NCBI GenBank assembly: GCA_023525715.1 | Contig: CM042010.1 | Coordinates: forward strand, 157,079,907-157,143,906 | Length of the DNA stretch: 64,000 nucleotides | Direction: 5' to 3' | Origin: Cichorium intybus | Lineage: Eukaryota; Streptophyta; Magnoliopsida; Asterales; Asteraceae | Part shown: in pieces, positions 35,535-48,591 of the stretch | Numbering within the stretch: position 1 is the stretch's first letter | Layout of the letters: each line of letters starts with the position of its first letter | Position numbers and translations under genes: made by a program | Notes under the pieces: model-generated | What the model was told of the DNA's origin: nothing | Database searches by the model: none | The model's input: the letters and a program-made list of their open reading frames with translations, nothing else

Positions 35535-35657
35535 ATGGCGGGAAAGGGTGGGAAGGGTCTACTGGCTGGAAAAACAACTGCAGCAGCTGCTGCTGCAGCT
35601 AATAAGGACAAAGATAAGAAGAGGCCAACTTCCCGATCTTCTCGAGCTGGTCTCCAG
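35535..35657 (+). CDS. histone H2A.Z, exon 1 of 2 (N-terminal tail)
   Basis: Encodes residues 1-41 of 139: MAGKGGKGLLAGKTT, seven alanines, a Lys/Asp-rich stretch and PTSRSSRAGLQ. This is the plant H2A.Z tail; its lysines are acetylation targets. The exon stops at CTCCAG/GTATAT on a codon boundary, the position used in related H2A genes. H2A.Z replaces H2A in nucleosomes near transcription starts and at inducible genes and is placed there by the SWR1 complex. The start ATG follows the leader-intron acceptor by eight bases. Confidence 0.93.
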
Positions 35658-36488
35658 GTATATATAGAAGAAAATTTATACACTTTTTTGCATACAACAT
35701 ACTTTATTCTGTATAATATCTGGTCAATCAAGCCTAGTAATTTTCAAATTCGAAATTTACATAGATCTTTTGTAGTTCTATTATTTAGAAATGACTCTAT
35801 TCTAATATCCATCCATCCATAGCTGAACAATTATGTGAAATTGAAGGTGTGAACTTGTTGAGGAGAGCTGATTAGGCAATTGTGTCAAATACTGCAGTTT
35901 GTGAATCCGTAATCCATGTTGTGTTCATTAAATCTGCTGTTACTTCAATTTTTATGAGAATAGTCAAGTTTTATAGTCGTTTTTATGAAGACTAGTCTAT
36001 GATTACCAATAGTAAAATTGTAACTTCAGATTAATACTTTGTTAAAAGGGCAAACATTATCATTTGTGAACATCAAAAAAAAAAAAAAAGAGAGAGAGAT
36101 TTTTGTTTTGTTTTGGCATGGGGATAGTCGTTTGTATCATATACAATATGATTACTTAATTTTGAGATAGCATGCCAATGCTAGGTGCCTTTTGCTTCTT
36201 TATAAAATATAAGATGATTTAAGTATCAAAACGAGAAAACCCAATAAAAAAATAGACTAGGTGTGTTTTTAATCCCTCTTCATAACTAAAATTTATTAGA
36301 TATTTCATCTTGGTTTTGTTTGTTACTTCTCTTTATCACAAATTAAAAGAAAAAAAACTGTGAGATGTTAAAGGTTAGGAGTCAATGTGAACAAAGTGTG
36401 TTTCTTTTTTGGTACAAGTAAATGACCATTTTACCCTTCTGTTTGGAAGTAATTGTAAAAAACTTGATTAATTTCCGTGAACATACAG
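35658..36488 (+). other. H2A.Z intron
   Basis: 831 bp, starts GTATAT and ends ACATACAG. It holds only an A-run and short (GA)n near 36077 and no other feature. Confidence 0.88.
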
Positions 36489-36785
36489 TTTCCGGTGGGA
36501 AGAATTCACCGCCATCTGAAAACAAGAACCTCCGCCAATGGACGTGTGGGAGCCACCGCTGCTGTGTACTCAGCCGCCATTCTGGAGTACTTAACTGCTG
36601 AAGTGCTTGAGCTGGCAGGCAACGCCAGCAAGGATTTGAAGGTGAAGAGGATTACGCCACGTCACTTACAGCTGGCGATCCGTGGTGACGAGGAGCTTGA
36701 CACACTCATCAAAGGTACGATTGCTGGAGGTGGTGTCATTCCTCACATTCACAAATCACTCATCAACAAAACCACAAAAGAATGA
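36489..36785 (+). CDS. histone H2A.Z, exon 2 of 2 (histone fold and docking domain)
   Basis: Encodes residues 42-139: FPVGRIHRHLKTR, the histone-fold helices through YLTAEVLELAGNASKDLKVK, RITPRHLQLAIRGDEELDTL and the tail GTIAGGGVIPHIHKSL. The LELAGNASKDLKVKRI and IRGDEELDTLI words tell H2A.Z from canonical H2A and H2A.X, and the short end with no SQE(F/L) motif excludes H2A.X. A total of 139 residues is normal for plants (about 134-138). No lesions. Probably a working gene. Confidence 0.95.
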   Translation, partial: FPVGRIHRHLKTRTSANGRVGATAAVYSAAILEYLTAEVLELAGNASKDLKVKRITPRHLQLAIRGDEELDTLIKGTIAGGGVIPHIHKSLINKTTKE

Positions 36786-37513
36786 GATGTTGATGTTCCT
36801 TTTTAGCTTCTTCAACAACACTCTTTGACTACTATTGACTGCTTTAGTTTGTAGGATCTGGGTTTGTGGTAAGGATTCATGTAGTTTGACTTTGACTTAA
36901 TTTAATTCTTAGCTTGTAGAATTCATGTATATCGGCTGCCTGCATATCATCTCTGGATTCTATTATGGTCTTTATCTTGAATTATCATGGTGGTCTGTGT
37001 TAGCATCAACTTATGTTTGATCTTAGTTTTTAATCAAACATTATTTGTTTTTAAATAATTTTTTATACATAATAGCAACATAGCTATATTTTTTTTATGG
37101 ATAATATCATAATAGTAATATATAACAAATAAAGATGTCGATCAGATTCATAGCAGAACGTAAGGATGTTGCTATTATATAAGTAAAAACATAAGCATGT
37201 TGTTATACGTGCATATTCTTATTAGCTGTAAGAAATGTAAGAATACGTTTGTTGGTATTTATTTATATCGTTATAGTGAGCAAAAATGAAGTTCCGTGTC
37301 CAATGAACATAGTTATTCTGTATATGTTGCAGTTGTATTTATTTGTGTAAAGTTGCTTTGGACCTTACGGCAGTCTTTGAACTTATACTTGTTGATTTAA
37401 AGTTACATAACTTCTTTACGGGAATTGACGGGGCCTTAAAACAAATATACGGAGCATGTCATAAGAGTTTGTAATCCGGTGTATTTTCTTGTAAGTGTAT
37501 TAAATCTCATTTC
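36786..37513. other. 3' region of H2A.Z and spacer
   Basis: T-rich DNA that should contain the H2A.Z 3' UTR. No further gene is seen. A GGGAATTGACGGGG string near 37420 looks faintly like 18S rRNA but is isolated. Confidence 0.5.
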
Positions 37514-40500
37514 TCATATATGAATAGTATAAGCTACATAAGATGGGTTGGGACCTGAAAATACAACAGTAGACCGTATACATAAAGTACAATTGGGTCT
37601 ACATAAGCCGGGGGAGAAACCTGAACATTCAAACTGGAGCAAAATGTGAATATAGAGATGATGAGAGACCTTTCGTGAATATTTTGGCATTTTGATAGCA
37701 GGATGGAACGTGAAGAATGAGAAAGTGACCGATGCAACTTTGTTACAAAACAAGTGGATGTCGAGCTTAATATGTTTTGTCATGTGGTGGTGAACCAGAT
37801 TGACGGACATATATGACACTAATATTGTTGTAGGGGAGAAGTGAAGCTTGCAAAGCAGATTCCGGAGCCAAGAGGTTTTGGCGACAACGTTAGTTACACC
37901 TCGGTATTTTGCTTCAGCACGCAAAAAGGAGACCATGAATTGGCGTTTGGAGGATTAAGACACAAGGTTGTCGCCTAGGAAACACAAATCTCGGATGTCA
38001 AACGACGCATTGCATGACCCCCACCACAATCGACGTCAAAGTATGCTATGAGGGTGGTCAAAAGGGGCGCATACAATTGGAACCTATGATCAAGTGTGTC
38101 ACGGACATAGCACAAGGTGTACTTCAATGATGTTCCCATGGGCAATGCGTATAAAGGCATATTTGTTGCACTGTAAACAAGAGATTGAGACGGGTAAACG
38201 TTAAGTATCGTAATGCCTCTGCAATGCTACACAATACAATGTGGGATTAAAGACGGGGCTGCCAGTAACGTCATGTTTGGAATGTATATCAGTTAGAGTC
38301 TTTGATGGATTACAATTAAGCATGTTTGTTCGTTCTAATATCTCGGTGGCATATTTCTTTTATGAGAGAAACATGCATTTGGGTGGGCGGGTGACGGAAA
38401 TGCCAATGAAAAAGTTGAAAGCAACCAAATTAGTAATTGAAAACTCGCAACTCAGTAATGTTATGATTAGTTGTAAGATTTTCCGATAAGGTTGTAAGGT
38501 TGATGTCGTCTACATAAAGAAGTAAGTATGCTAGTTCCTTGCCCCGAGGGAAGTATGAGTATGTTTTGTTGTATTGAAAATCGAGCATAAGAGTAACTTT
38601 GGCAAATCGTTCGAACCAGACTTATGGGGCATGTTTAAGGTTATACAAGGATTTCCAAAGGTGGCTAAGATGGTGTGGGGGGGGGGGGGGGGGATCGGTG
38701 AACTTGAGGGGTTGATGTATGTACACTGTCTTGAGAAGATGGTCATAAAGGAACACATTCTTCACATCGAGTTGATGGACTGACCACTGTAAGGAAATAA
38801 CGATGTTAAGAACGACATGAATGGTTGTCGTCTAACCATGAAGGTTTCAAGACAGTTACCCGTTGTTGACCTCTGGTTGTTGGAAACAATATAAGCTTTA
38901 TACCAACTTAGGAAACCATCAACATTAAGTTTGTATTTGGAGAGCCACGTAAAGGTGATCACTTTCACACAATCAAAGTATTATTCCTAATAAATGCATT
39001 ATGCTTATCAATCATAGCCTTTTTACGATTGGGGTCCTTTAGAGCTTGAATGTGAGAACGAAAGATAAAGGAGAGGATTGTAATGTGGAGATTTAATTTT
39101 TGAATTGGTTTAGAAATACCGTATCTAAAGCGGGTAGCCATCATATGAGATGCGGGGTAGCGGAGGGCAGTGAATCATTGGTGGACATGAGGTGGTTGGG
39201 TGGTTGATGGGGGTGGGGGTGAAGTTAAAGGGGATGTGGGTGGTGTCGTGGGTTATTGAGATACACAAGGAGGATGAGCCGAAAAGGGGCAGTTAGGGTG
39301 CAAACCAAGAGGATTCGTGGACATGAGTTGTTTGACAATGGTATTCAAGTTAATGTTGGAATCAATGAGGGTATAATAAGGGGGTTTGTTGGTGTCATGG
39401 AGACGAACGAAAATACCGACTAATAAAAGGTGACATGTCTAGATAGTATTATTTTGTTTATCGATAGATCAAGACACCAAAATCCCCGATGGTCGGAAGG
39501 GTAGCCAAGAAATATGCAAGGTATAGAACAGGGAGCAAGTTTGCGTGGGGTCGAAAGGTGATGGTAACAACGACATCCGAAGATATGAAGATGAGTGTAT
39601 TTGGGTTTTTTTTTTGTATTGTTTAGTGAATGGTATTTAGTTGTGGATGTATTTTAATTGGAGGGGGTTAAGAAAATGAGTGGCCATGTGAAGAGCATCC
39701 ACCCAACAAATTGGTGGAAGGTACGATTGAAATAGAAGAGTAGGAATGAAGTTATTGATGGAATGTATCATACGTTCCGATTTGCCATTTTGTTGGGACG
39801 TTTTGGGACATAAAATGAATATTAATGTCATGTTTTTCAAATATTGTATGAAGAGTGGAGTTGTCAAACGGTCCACTATAATCACATTAGAAGGCCTTTA
39901 TTTCTCTATTAAATTGAGTATTGACATAGGCCTGGAATGGTAAGAATTTTAAAGCGGCGCCACATTTGTGACATAAAGAATAAACCCACAAGTAATTAGA
40001 GAGGTGTTCTAGAAATATTATGTAATATTTCAAACCGCTAACACTTGTAATTAGATATGTCCACTAGTCGTAATGTATTATATATCAAAAGACAAATCAA
40101 CAATAGTGTTAGAACAAGAAAAAGGAGACAAACATGTTTGCCAATTTGGAAAACATGACATAACACATTTGACTTCACCTTATGACATGGAATAAGACAA
40201 TTGGAAAACGAAAGATTGAAGCACATCATTCTTAGGATGTCTGAGTCATGGGTGTGATGTGGTGGGATTTGACTTGGAAGAGTTGATGAGATAAAGATCG
40301 TTGGTGCTATCACATCAAAGAAGAGTATGTCGAGTCTTGGAATCCTTCATAAAGAAGAGAAACTCATCAAATTTAATGGTACATTTGTTATCATGAGGAA
40401 ATTTACGAACATATGTCAAAATTTTATGATTTTAGGGGTAACGGGAACATCTTAAGGGTGTAGGGTGCGATATGGGGTTGGCAAAAGACTATGACCCGTA

Positions 40501-40790
40501 TGGGATGGGTATGGATGATCTGTCACCAACAAGAATAGATGTAATAATGCATTTATCATAAATGAATGAGAAAGCTAGTATCTGGCATAAGGTGGGTTGT
40601 GCCTCCCGTATCCATAAACCAACTAAAAGGGGACGAATCATTAAGAGTTATCGCATGGAATGCTTGAGGTAGAACCACAGGTGAATATCTATTATAAGTA
40701 GTGGGGTCAGTTTGAAGCCAAAACCAAGTACCATCAAGAGTTGCTAATATAAGAGCTATTGGAAAGGAGAGTGTGATCCACATTTTTTAT
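37514..40790 (-). pseudogene. decayed Ty1/copia polyprotein
   Basis: Reading right to left, pieces of a copia pol appear in the correct order in shifting frames. Protease-like FMDTGGTTHLMPDTSFL lies at about 40565-40620 and the integrase entry with CHVFQIGKHVCLL at about 40120-40160. Integrase TSQQNGKSERMIHSINN follows at about 39740-39800, and reverse-transcriptase pieces YKAYIVSN and DVKN-like remains at 38762-38968. YVDDI is coded at 38505-38516, and a CNPSK-type segment lies at about 38290. RNase H pieces are AYFDVDCGGGHAMRR (about 38040) and RAEAKYRGVTNVVAKTSWLR (about 37890). Many stops and frameshifts, and a G17 run, break it. No LTRs were found, so its ends are only the coding limits. 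Confidence 0.85.
38677..38693. repeat. homopolymer run of 17 G
   Basis: Sits within the decayed copia reverse transcriptase and adds a frame break; the run length is uncertain in any assembly. Confidence 0.85.
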
Positions 40791-41768
40791 AAGTTTTAAG
40801 TAATATTCATCTTTACTTTTGAGTCTTAATACTTTTGGAAGCCAAAACCAAATATTAAATTTTTTAACACTTTGAGAAAAAAACATGTTTTCATGACAAA
40901 GTGATCCCTAATTAATAATAGATTTTGAAAGCCATATTATGATTAAGGTTGATGGAAGGTTAGATAAATATTTGAAGTAATGTGGGACAAAGAAAAAAAT
41001 CAAATTCATGTGATAAAAGATGAATCATTAATGTTGAATACATTCTTTTGAAGGGTCTCCTTTATAATTTTGAAGGGTCTCCTTTATAAGAGATAGTTCA
41101 AACGTTCACAAATGAAATTTTTTATGTATATACACAGTGGTGAATCAAAAAAATGTATATCTCGCTGCCACTTTTTACAAACAATATATTATAAACTTCC
41201 AACATAGTTGAATTTTTTTTTTAAGTTTTAAGTAACTTTAATCTTCACTTTTCAATACTTCTAGAAGTCAAAAAATAGTAGAATTCTTTAAAACTTTTTA
41301 ACTAAAACATGTTTTTCTGATAAAAATATAACTAACTAATAATAGACATGAAAGTCATATTATAATGAATATTACGATTGATGGATAATGAAAGCAAATA
41401 AGTTGTATTATATAAACGAAAGAATAAATGTATGAATCAATATGGGACGAATAAATATATTCAAATTAATGTGGTAAAGATAAATTAATTATCTTGATCC
41501 ACATTGTTTTAAAAGATGTCTTAAACAATATGGGACAAAAATATTTAAATTAATATGGTAAAAAGAAATTAATTATCTTAAATCAAATTGTTTTAAATTT
41601 TCTTATTAATAAGAGATAAATATATAGAAATAGGTATAGTTAATTTGTTCTAAATCAGTGTTGTAAAAATCGTTAGGCGGTCCCAGGTTGGTCGACTACT
41701 GAGTAACGAGTATAGGCGGAAAGTAATCAGCGAGTACTCAGATTTGGTAAATACGTACACATTGTATG

Positions 41769-41770
<2 letters not shown>
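40791..41770. other. AT-rich spacer
   Basis: No gene. Two related blocks with AATATGGGACAAA/AATTAATTATCTT-type words (41440-41600) suggest an old local duplication. Confidence 0.5.

Positions 41771-41849
<79 letters not shown>
41771..41849. repeat. (TA)n array abutting an LTR
   Basis: About 39 TA units; the LTR at 41850 begins at its last base, so the LTR element either inserted in the array or the array grew at the junction. Confidence 0.95.
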
Positions 41850-41854
<5 letters not shown>

Positions 41855-42616
41855 GATTAGGTGTCTAAGCCATGACTTTACAACTATATTTATCTTGTTA
41901 ATTGAAGCAAAGTCCATTTGGGTTGCCCTCATAGCTGGAGGCTAGGATAGAGTTCAGTAGAGTAAAAGGTTGATTTATTAATTGTGTAATAAATCAATAG
42001 AATTAATTAAATGGTTTATTAATATATTTAAGTGTTAATATATTAATTAGAAACTATAATAATTAATTAAGATTTAATCTAGAATTAATTGGATTTAATT
42101 CAGTGATTAAATTAATTAATTAAAAGTGCAGGGACTGGTTTGTATTTATTCAATAGTTGAATAACTGGCAAGCCAGTAGCCAGGGGCCTAAGTTGGCGAA
42201 ATTATGAGTGGATACACTCATATTTCGAAACCCTAATTAGGGTTATGGAAAGCCTTGTCCAAATGGTTAACAGGCTTGCCCATTAAGGAGGCTCCTTAGG
42301 GTTTCAGCTGTAACCCTTGGAGGCTATAAAAGGAGGCACCTGGCCACCCTAAAACCTGCGCCACTTTCACCAGATAAACTCTGCTGGACTGTCTTCTCCA
42401 TTGCTGTGGGTATGACTTGCATCTGAGGCAGGATACTTTTGCTGCTAGCTTCAAGAACAAGATTCAAAGGTTGGTTCTTCTGATTTTAACTTTAGAAATT
42501 ATTGTTGGCCTTTAGGTTTTTAGTTTATTATCTTCATAGAAGAAAACATAGATCTTTCTAGGGTTGCATGTGAACCATAGGTATTTTGTGTTCATTGTTT
42601 GCTAGAAAACCCTTTA
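41850..42616 (+). repeat. 5' LTR of the non-autonomous element
   Basis: About 767 bp. It has a TATA box CTATAAAA at 42324-42331 and ends CCCTTTA just before the primer site. The end is not a tidy CA, but an independent fragment at 55577-55770 stops at the same base, which supports the border. Confidence 0.78.
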
Positions 42617-42617
42617 G

Positions 42618-42629
42618 TGGTATCAGAGC
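42618..42629 (+). other. primer-binding site (initiator Met tRNA)
   Basis: TGGTATCAGAGC after the 5' LTR; a second identical copy lies at 49360-49371, after the 3' LTR, which is abnormal. Confidence 0.85.
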
Positions 42630-42719
42630 TTAGGCTGTTTTCTTGTGTTTGATATAAAATGCTTGTGTGATCATGGGGTTTTCGAAAATAAACCCTTGGG
42701 AGGCTTAATTTTCGTCCTT

Positions 42720-42985
42720 GGTGGCTAGGGTTTCAAAACCCTAGCCTCCCCTGCCTTATCTGTGAATTGCATGCTGCCTTGAATACTTGGTTGTTATTTT
42801 TGGTAACTAGATCTTCTGAATAACTTGAACCTTTATTCCTTGCATGTTAATTTCGAGATTTTGGCTAGGGTTTCCTAACCCTAGCCGCCACCCTTGGTCC
42901 CCCCCTGATTTGCTTGCCTTTTATAAGTAGGTTGTTATTTATGGTAATTATTGGATAATTAAATAACTGGAACCCCTTATCTTTG
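42720..42985 (+). repeat. imperfect tandem duplication in the leader, period about 136
   Basis: Two copies with GGCTAGGGTTTC, CCTAGCC, TTGTTATTTxTGGTAA and TTGCATG words. The truncation of the second element copy (49592) falls exactly at the boundary between them. Confidence 0.65.
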
Positions 42986-43986
42986 CATGCTGATTTCGTG
43001 ACCTAGGGATAAGGGTTAGGAAAATTAATTTGATTAATTTTTGTGATTCCCTTATTAGATTTAATTAGTTTAATTAAATTGTTTAATTAAAAGACCAATT
43101 AAATCACTTAAAGAATTAATTAAATTTTCGAAAAATAGATTAAAATTTGCGAAAATTCTAATTAAATTAATTCTAAAATATTTTAATAAGATTAAAATAT
43201 ATCTTATATATTTATGATTAAAAGTTAATTATTTATATATGAGAAGAATTGGTTAGTCTTACCGCAAGTAGGCCTCATTCACAAAACTGTCCTATAAAGA
43301 GGGTATAAGGCGACTGACTATAAAATATTAGTTTAATGGGTATCTACTCTTACCCACCGCTCTCCTGGTCAGTCGAGTGTCGTTAGCCGAACGGGTTTGA
43401 TAGAACCGCTAAGCCTCTTAAAAGTATAATGCTATAATTGAAAGTACTAGAACTTTGAACAAAACCCAATCTAGTTACTTTAGGTTAAAAAAATGTGAAT
43501 TGGTGCTAATCCATGGAATTGCACATTGCACTTTGTGGAACGTTGGTGGAGCGTGTGTGGTTTACCGGCACACCAATAGGGGTTCACAAAGACTTGCAAT
43601 GGGTTTCTCGATTTTGTCATTATTAACGGAGCGTGTGTGGTTAACCGGCACGTTAATTAGAGATGACAATTGACTTCGAGAGTACCAAGCTAATTTACAT
43701 GGTTATTCACACCCGGTTTGTGATCCTCGGCATCCCAGTCACAAACAGTGGGGCACATCCGAGACTAAACATGCCATTGAACAGTTCAATGTGTCTCAAC
43801 AGATCTAGGAATTTCATAAGATGAAATTGATAAGTGCATTATCTACCTTAATGACCATTATGTTGTGATTACGACATCCCTCTTCACACCATAGTTGGGG
43901 CATTTTGGGTCCTAGCCTTAATAAATAATATATTGGGTAATTATTTAAAAGGATAAATTAAACTAATAAAATTCTGGTTATTGTAG

Positions 43987-44391
43987 ATGTCTGAATCAAG
44001 TGTCTATTCTCCTCCCTCTCCTCCTTCACCCATTTCTGAGAACATCAGAAAGCACCTGCCTAAAATGGTAAGGCTGACTGGCCTGAACTATATGGTATGG
44101 CTTCATAAATAGAGAATAGTTCTCTGTTTTGCTAGCAAGCCATATATGACTGAGTGTCCGCCACCCAAAACATGACATCACACAGTAGCCTGTGATGAGC
44201 ATGACTCCTTGATTGTCAAGTCAAGGAAAGTTCGTTACCTAATACTATTGATCATTGACCCCGATTTCCGCAGGAATTTAGAATTCCTGGGGTCAGATAA
44301 GTTAACACAACCAGTTGTGGAAAGGTTCCATGAACAGGTTGAGAAAGGACGAGCTAAGATCTTGAAAGAGTTTGAAGTGTGCAGGAAGTAG
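43987..44391 (+). pseudogene. decayed gag-like segment
   Basis: Opens with ATG and a Ser/Pro-rich start followed by VRLTGLNYMVWLHK and a stop. After a frame break come DPDFRRNLEFLG and KGRAKILKEFEVCRK. The G-x-NYxxW pattern and the position after the leader fit a copia gag. It is broken by stops and has no zinc knuckle. Confidence 0.4.
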
Positions 44392-45172
44392 CACCAGTTC
44401 ACATGTTCTCAAGACTGAGAGACACATAGGTGAACTATATAAATTTGGTCCCCTTTTGATCGGGAGTTAAAGCATTAGCTCGACTCGCTGATCCGTTCAT
44501 CCTGATGTACAGGAAGGGAAACCAGATAAGACAATCGTGGATATGCATTCAATGTTGAATCTGTATGAGTCGTTCATAGAGAAGCATAGTTTCATTGATT
44601 CAGCTACTTCAGGATTGAGTCCAGTAATAGGACACATCAAGAAATGATCCAGATCGTCTGGACCGGTTCCTCGATGTTTCAAACTGGGAATCCACAGGGT
44701 GGGACACAGTCACGGAAAGATTGGAAAATGCTCTGAAGCCGAACAGTTTGGCAACTCAGGAATATCTTAAAACTCAGAACACCTGATCCTTAGTTCCTTG
44801 ATACAGGATGTGTTTCTCACATTTGCTCTGTATGCATGGACTCTGTAGGATGTGAGATGTTGTTGCATAGGAGCATATTCAGATTGGATCTGAAGCTCAT
44901 GCAGTTTTAGAGTTTAGTTAGATATTGTAATATTATTATTAGCTTTTCAGATGCGTATGACATTGTCTATCATATAGTACATTGTTCAAGGATTTTGTTT
45001 TAATAAAATTATCAATTTTATTTTAACACATGTTGTTTGAAATATCCTTGAAATGTTGTATGATTGTGTTGAATGCATGATTAGTAATAACTTGAATATT
45101 GATACATCCAAAGTGTTTGGATTTTAGGAATTGTGCTCCTTATGATTGTTAAAGTGAATATTATAAGAATCA

Positions 45173-45425
45173 ATTCAACCAAAGGTCCAGTTGGACAGGA
45201 CTTTGGAATCATTTGACTTAGAGTCACATGATGAATTGAGTTCTTAATGTGTTAAGAAATGAATCAACCAAAGATCCAGTTGGACAGGACTTTGGAATCA
45301 TTTGACTTAGAGTCAGATGATGATTAAGTTCTTTGTAAAGCACATGTGGCAAGAAATGAATCACCCAAAGATCCAAAGGATAGGATTTTGGAATCAGTTG
45401 ACTTAGAGTCAACTGAAGATTGCAA
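45173..45425 (+). repeat. three-copy tandem repeat, 85-100 bp units
   Basis: Units start near 45173, 45258 and 45359 and share TCAACCAAAGATCCAGTTGG and TTTGGAATCATTTGACTTAG words. They lie in the internal region of the LTR element. Confidence 0.85.
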
Positions 45426-48400
45426 GTCTTGAACAGAATTAACAAAGTCATAAGTTTACATAGAGATGTAAAAGAGATTGAGATTAGAAGCAACGAACAC
45501 ATCAGTTGCTGTGTATTGCTCGAATCTCCGAATAGAACACAATTGTTTGTACTTCACAATATTTGTCAGTCGGTATGACGAATATGACCTCGCTTATCAG
45601 AATAAGCAATTGGATTGAATCTTTGAACAGTTCAAGGACTTCAAAGGAAGTACAAGACCCACAGAACCTGAGTGACAACATAAACTGGGAAAATGTTTCA
45701 CAGTTTATTTCCTTCCAAGAACACTTATAGTTATAATGTGTCTTAGGGAAGATGATGGAGCGTTGGTCGAAACAGTTCGATCCTCAATGTATGAGATACA
45801 TTGCAAATTAGTTTCCGATACATTGAATATTAAACCAGTCAGACCATATTCCAACCACATCTTCGACTAAGTAGGTTTTGCAGACTCTGTCTGAAATGTA
45901 AAGCTGGGATTGTCCCACTTGTACATTAAAGGTCCAGGGTCTTGTAGTGTTCGTCCGAACCTCATGACTGGCCTGAACCTAATCAGAAATGTCATTTCAC
46001 TGGCTATCCTGCTGTACCTGGAAAAGAAAGAGCTCTTTTAGAAAGAACTCATATTCTAAGGAGACAGTGGGAGTTTGGGACAGTCCTGAATGAGTTCAGG
46101 ATTAGCCAAGTGAAATAACCTTTAGTCATCACTAGGCTTAGAGCAGAAATCAGATTTCTGTTTTAATACTGACATAACCTTCTCTTGACCAGCAGTACTG
46201 ATCACCGTCATAAGTAGTTATGATCGGGGTGACATACCGAATAGTGGTAAAACACTATAGTTGGTACGGATTTTCAATCCGACTACTTGGAAGCATTGGT
46301 GAGCCCGGTTGCTGCCAATAAAGAGAACCTTAGGACGAGATACAGTCTATGTGACGGTTTGATTGATTTTACACCTGGTCTAAAAAACAGTGGGAGTAAT
46401 CATCAAAAGAAACCAACATGGACAGAAACGTACCTTCAGAACATCTGGTTGAGTGAGACGATACTTAGAGTCAAGTAATTGACTTCGAGAGAAGCGCTCT
46501 CAATAGAAGATGAAATCTGAAAGGAGACTGCATAATGTAACTCGTTAGTGGAGCACGTGTGGATCACCGGCACACTAATGAGGACTCACAAAGAATATGC
46601 CAGTATAACGGTACATGAGCCCGGGATTTCCCCGCGGGCATCTCGCAAGAAAGGATATTCAGATTCTCAAAATATGCCAAAGGATTGGATTTTGAGAATG
46701 GGCTGAAAGATATCCATTAAGATGTCAGAAAGGTTTGGATTCTCAAAATGTGCCATAAGCTCTGGGTTTTGTGAATAGTCCATAACCGTGTCAAAGCCAG
46801 TGGGAGTATCGTTGTTATCTATCTCAATATGTGTGTTACATACTGTTTCTAGGAAACGTCTCTTTTCATTACAAAGTGTAATGACTTGGTGTTAAGAGAC
46901 GGATCGCTATGAAAGACTTAATAAAGATACGGCATGCTCGGGTAGTTATAAACGTCTATGAGATAGATCGAAACTCTGCCAAGATGATCTTGATGAAACT
47001 CAAGATGCATAGCTCAGGAAAAGAGTTTCCTATCATTGCAAAGTGTAATGATTTGGCATACAAAGAAGGTGCAACATACTCACATAATCCATAGACATCT
47101 ATCAGATAGATGTTGCCATCGGTATAGACCTGGCCATAGTAAGCATGATCTTGATAAGATTCAAGATGCATGGAAAAAAAGTCTCCGAAAGGATATAGTT
47201 ATTAAAGGTCGTGACACAAGGATTATGATTAATCCTAAGACTCCAAAAGGGTTTGGAATAGGACTGGATCGAATCCAACAAGTTTCTTGGATCGATCAGA
47301 AGTGTCATGAACATGTCTTGATGACTTAATGCTGAGAGCATAGTAAGTCAGATTCAGGATATGACCTGGCTGGAAATACTTAATGGATTTTGTACATACA
47401 TGAGAAATCATTGGAAAATGATAGGGGTGAATGTTGATAACAATTTGAAAAGAGTTTTCAAATAAGGACTTAATGGTTAAAGAATTTCGTTGGCATTCCG
47501 ATGGAGCGCGTGTGGCTCACCGGCACATCGTAACACCTCGAAATAGTCTTAGGGTGCAGTCATGTGGACTAAAGATCCCGAGAACCATGGAAAGTCACAG
47601 TACATAGAATGGAGTTGTTAATGAGAATGACAGTATGACCAAAATTGAAATATCATCGGATGAAGTGTATAAATGTATAACATTTGAATACATAGAAAGA
47701 ATGAAAGGTCAAGTAGACATAGATACATAATACGAATTAAATAGTTTAAAATCTAGAAACCGATAATAGTTTATGTAAAATCCGACTTGGTGATTACCTC
47801 GTGGAGACTTGGTAATTAGGCAATAGTAGCCACCAGTCAGATTTTAAGTTTCAATTTTGCATGTTTCACTTCCCGAATAATTTGATTATTCAAAATTCCA
47901 CAGTCGCTCATACTTTTCGGGAGTAAGTATGAACAAAGACTGTCGTGAATTGGTTTGTAGATTGTCTAAGGAGTTAGACATTGCAGTAAGACTGCTACAA
48001 CGTTCATGAGTACTTAGAAATGGAGATTTGAGTATTGGATAAACCCGCGCTCAATAGATTGCATCATGGATTACATCACGAGCAATGTTGAGACGATAAT
48101 ATCGTATGATCTTGAAGCGGAGACATATGAGTTGAAATTTACGAATCGGTTGTGCATTGATGATGCGAAAATGCATCGGTAACTCGATGTTACAAACGCG
48201 TTGTTGTGTACGATTTGATAAGTAAAAGACACAAGCATATGAGTCGAAGCTTATTCGTTCCTTGACCCTGATGGGAAACAGATATCTGTAGGCCACTCGA
48301 TGATTTTGAAGTTGACTAAAGTGCTGGCCAGCCTGGACTAAATTGATGTGTTCAATTAGAAGTCCGAAAGTTATAAGCAGAATCGGAAATCGGGAAACAG

Positions 48401-48580
48401 AGTATCGGACAGAGATTGATCTCAATCGATGTCTCGTGTCTGGAAATATCTTGTTGGACGAAGGATCATATGATCACTTATCTTTGGACGGAACTGACTA
48501 GGTCAGAGTTCGGCAGCAGTTTCTAGGAAGCTGCAGGTTGTTTATTAATCAGAAGATAAATTAAAGTCATAGACTTATCC

Positions 48581-48591
48581 AAGTGGGAGAC
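48581..48591 (+). other. polypurine tract
   Basis: AAGTGGGAGAC directly before the 3' LTR; typical copia sequence. Confidence 0.8.

Larger units (their letters stand above)
43546..47530 (+). repeat. four dispersed copies of a GGAGCGYGTGTGG...ACCGGCACA motif
   Basis: Copies at about 43547, 43627, 46548 and 47502, all on the + strand, each of about 30 bp and usually followed by an ACTAAT/AATAGG word. They sit in the non-coding internal region of the LTR element. Function unknown; they could be RNA structure or packaging sequences or remains of an older tandem array. Confidence 0.7.

Noticed and set aside
37415..37440. GGGAATTGACGGGG, similar to an 18S rRNA word
   Set aside because: Only about a dozen bases agree, with no rRNA context on either side.
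43680..43780. Possible tRNA-like fold near ACACCCGGTTTGTGATCCTCGG
   Set aside because: No acceptor stem or TPsiC/anticodon arms in the right order could be built.
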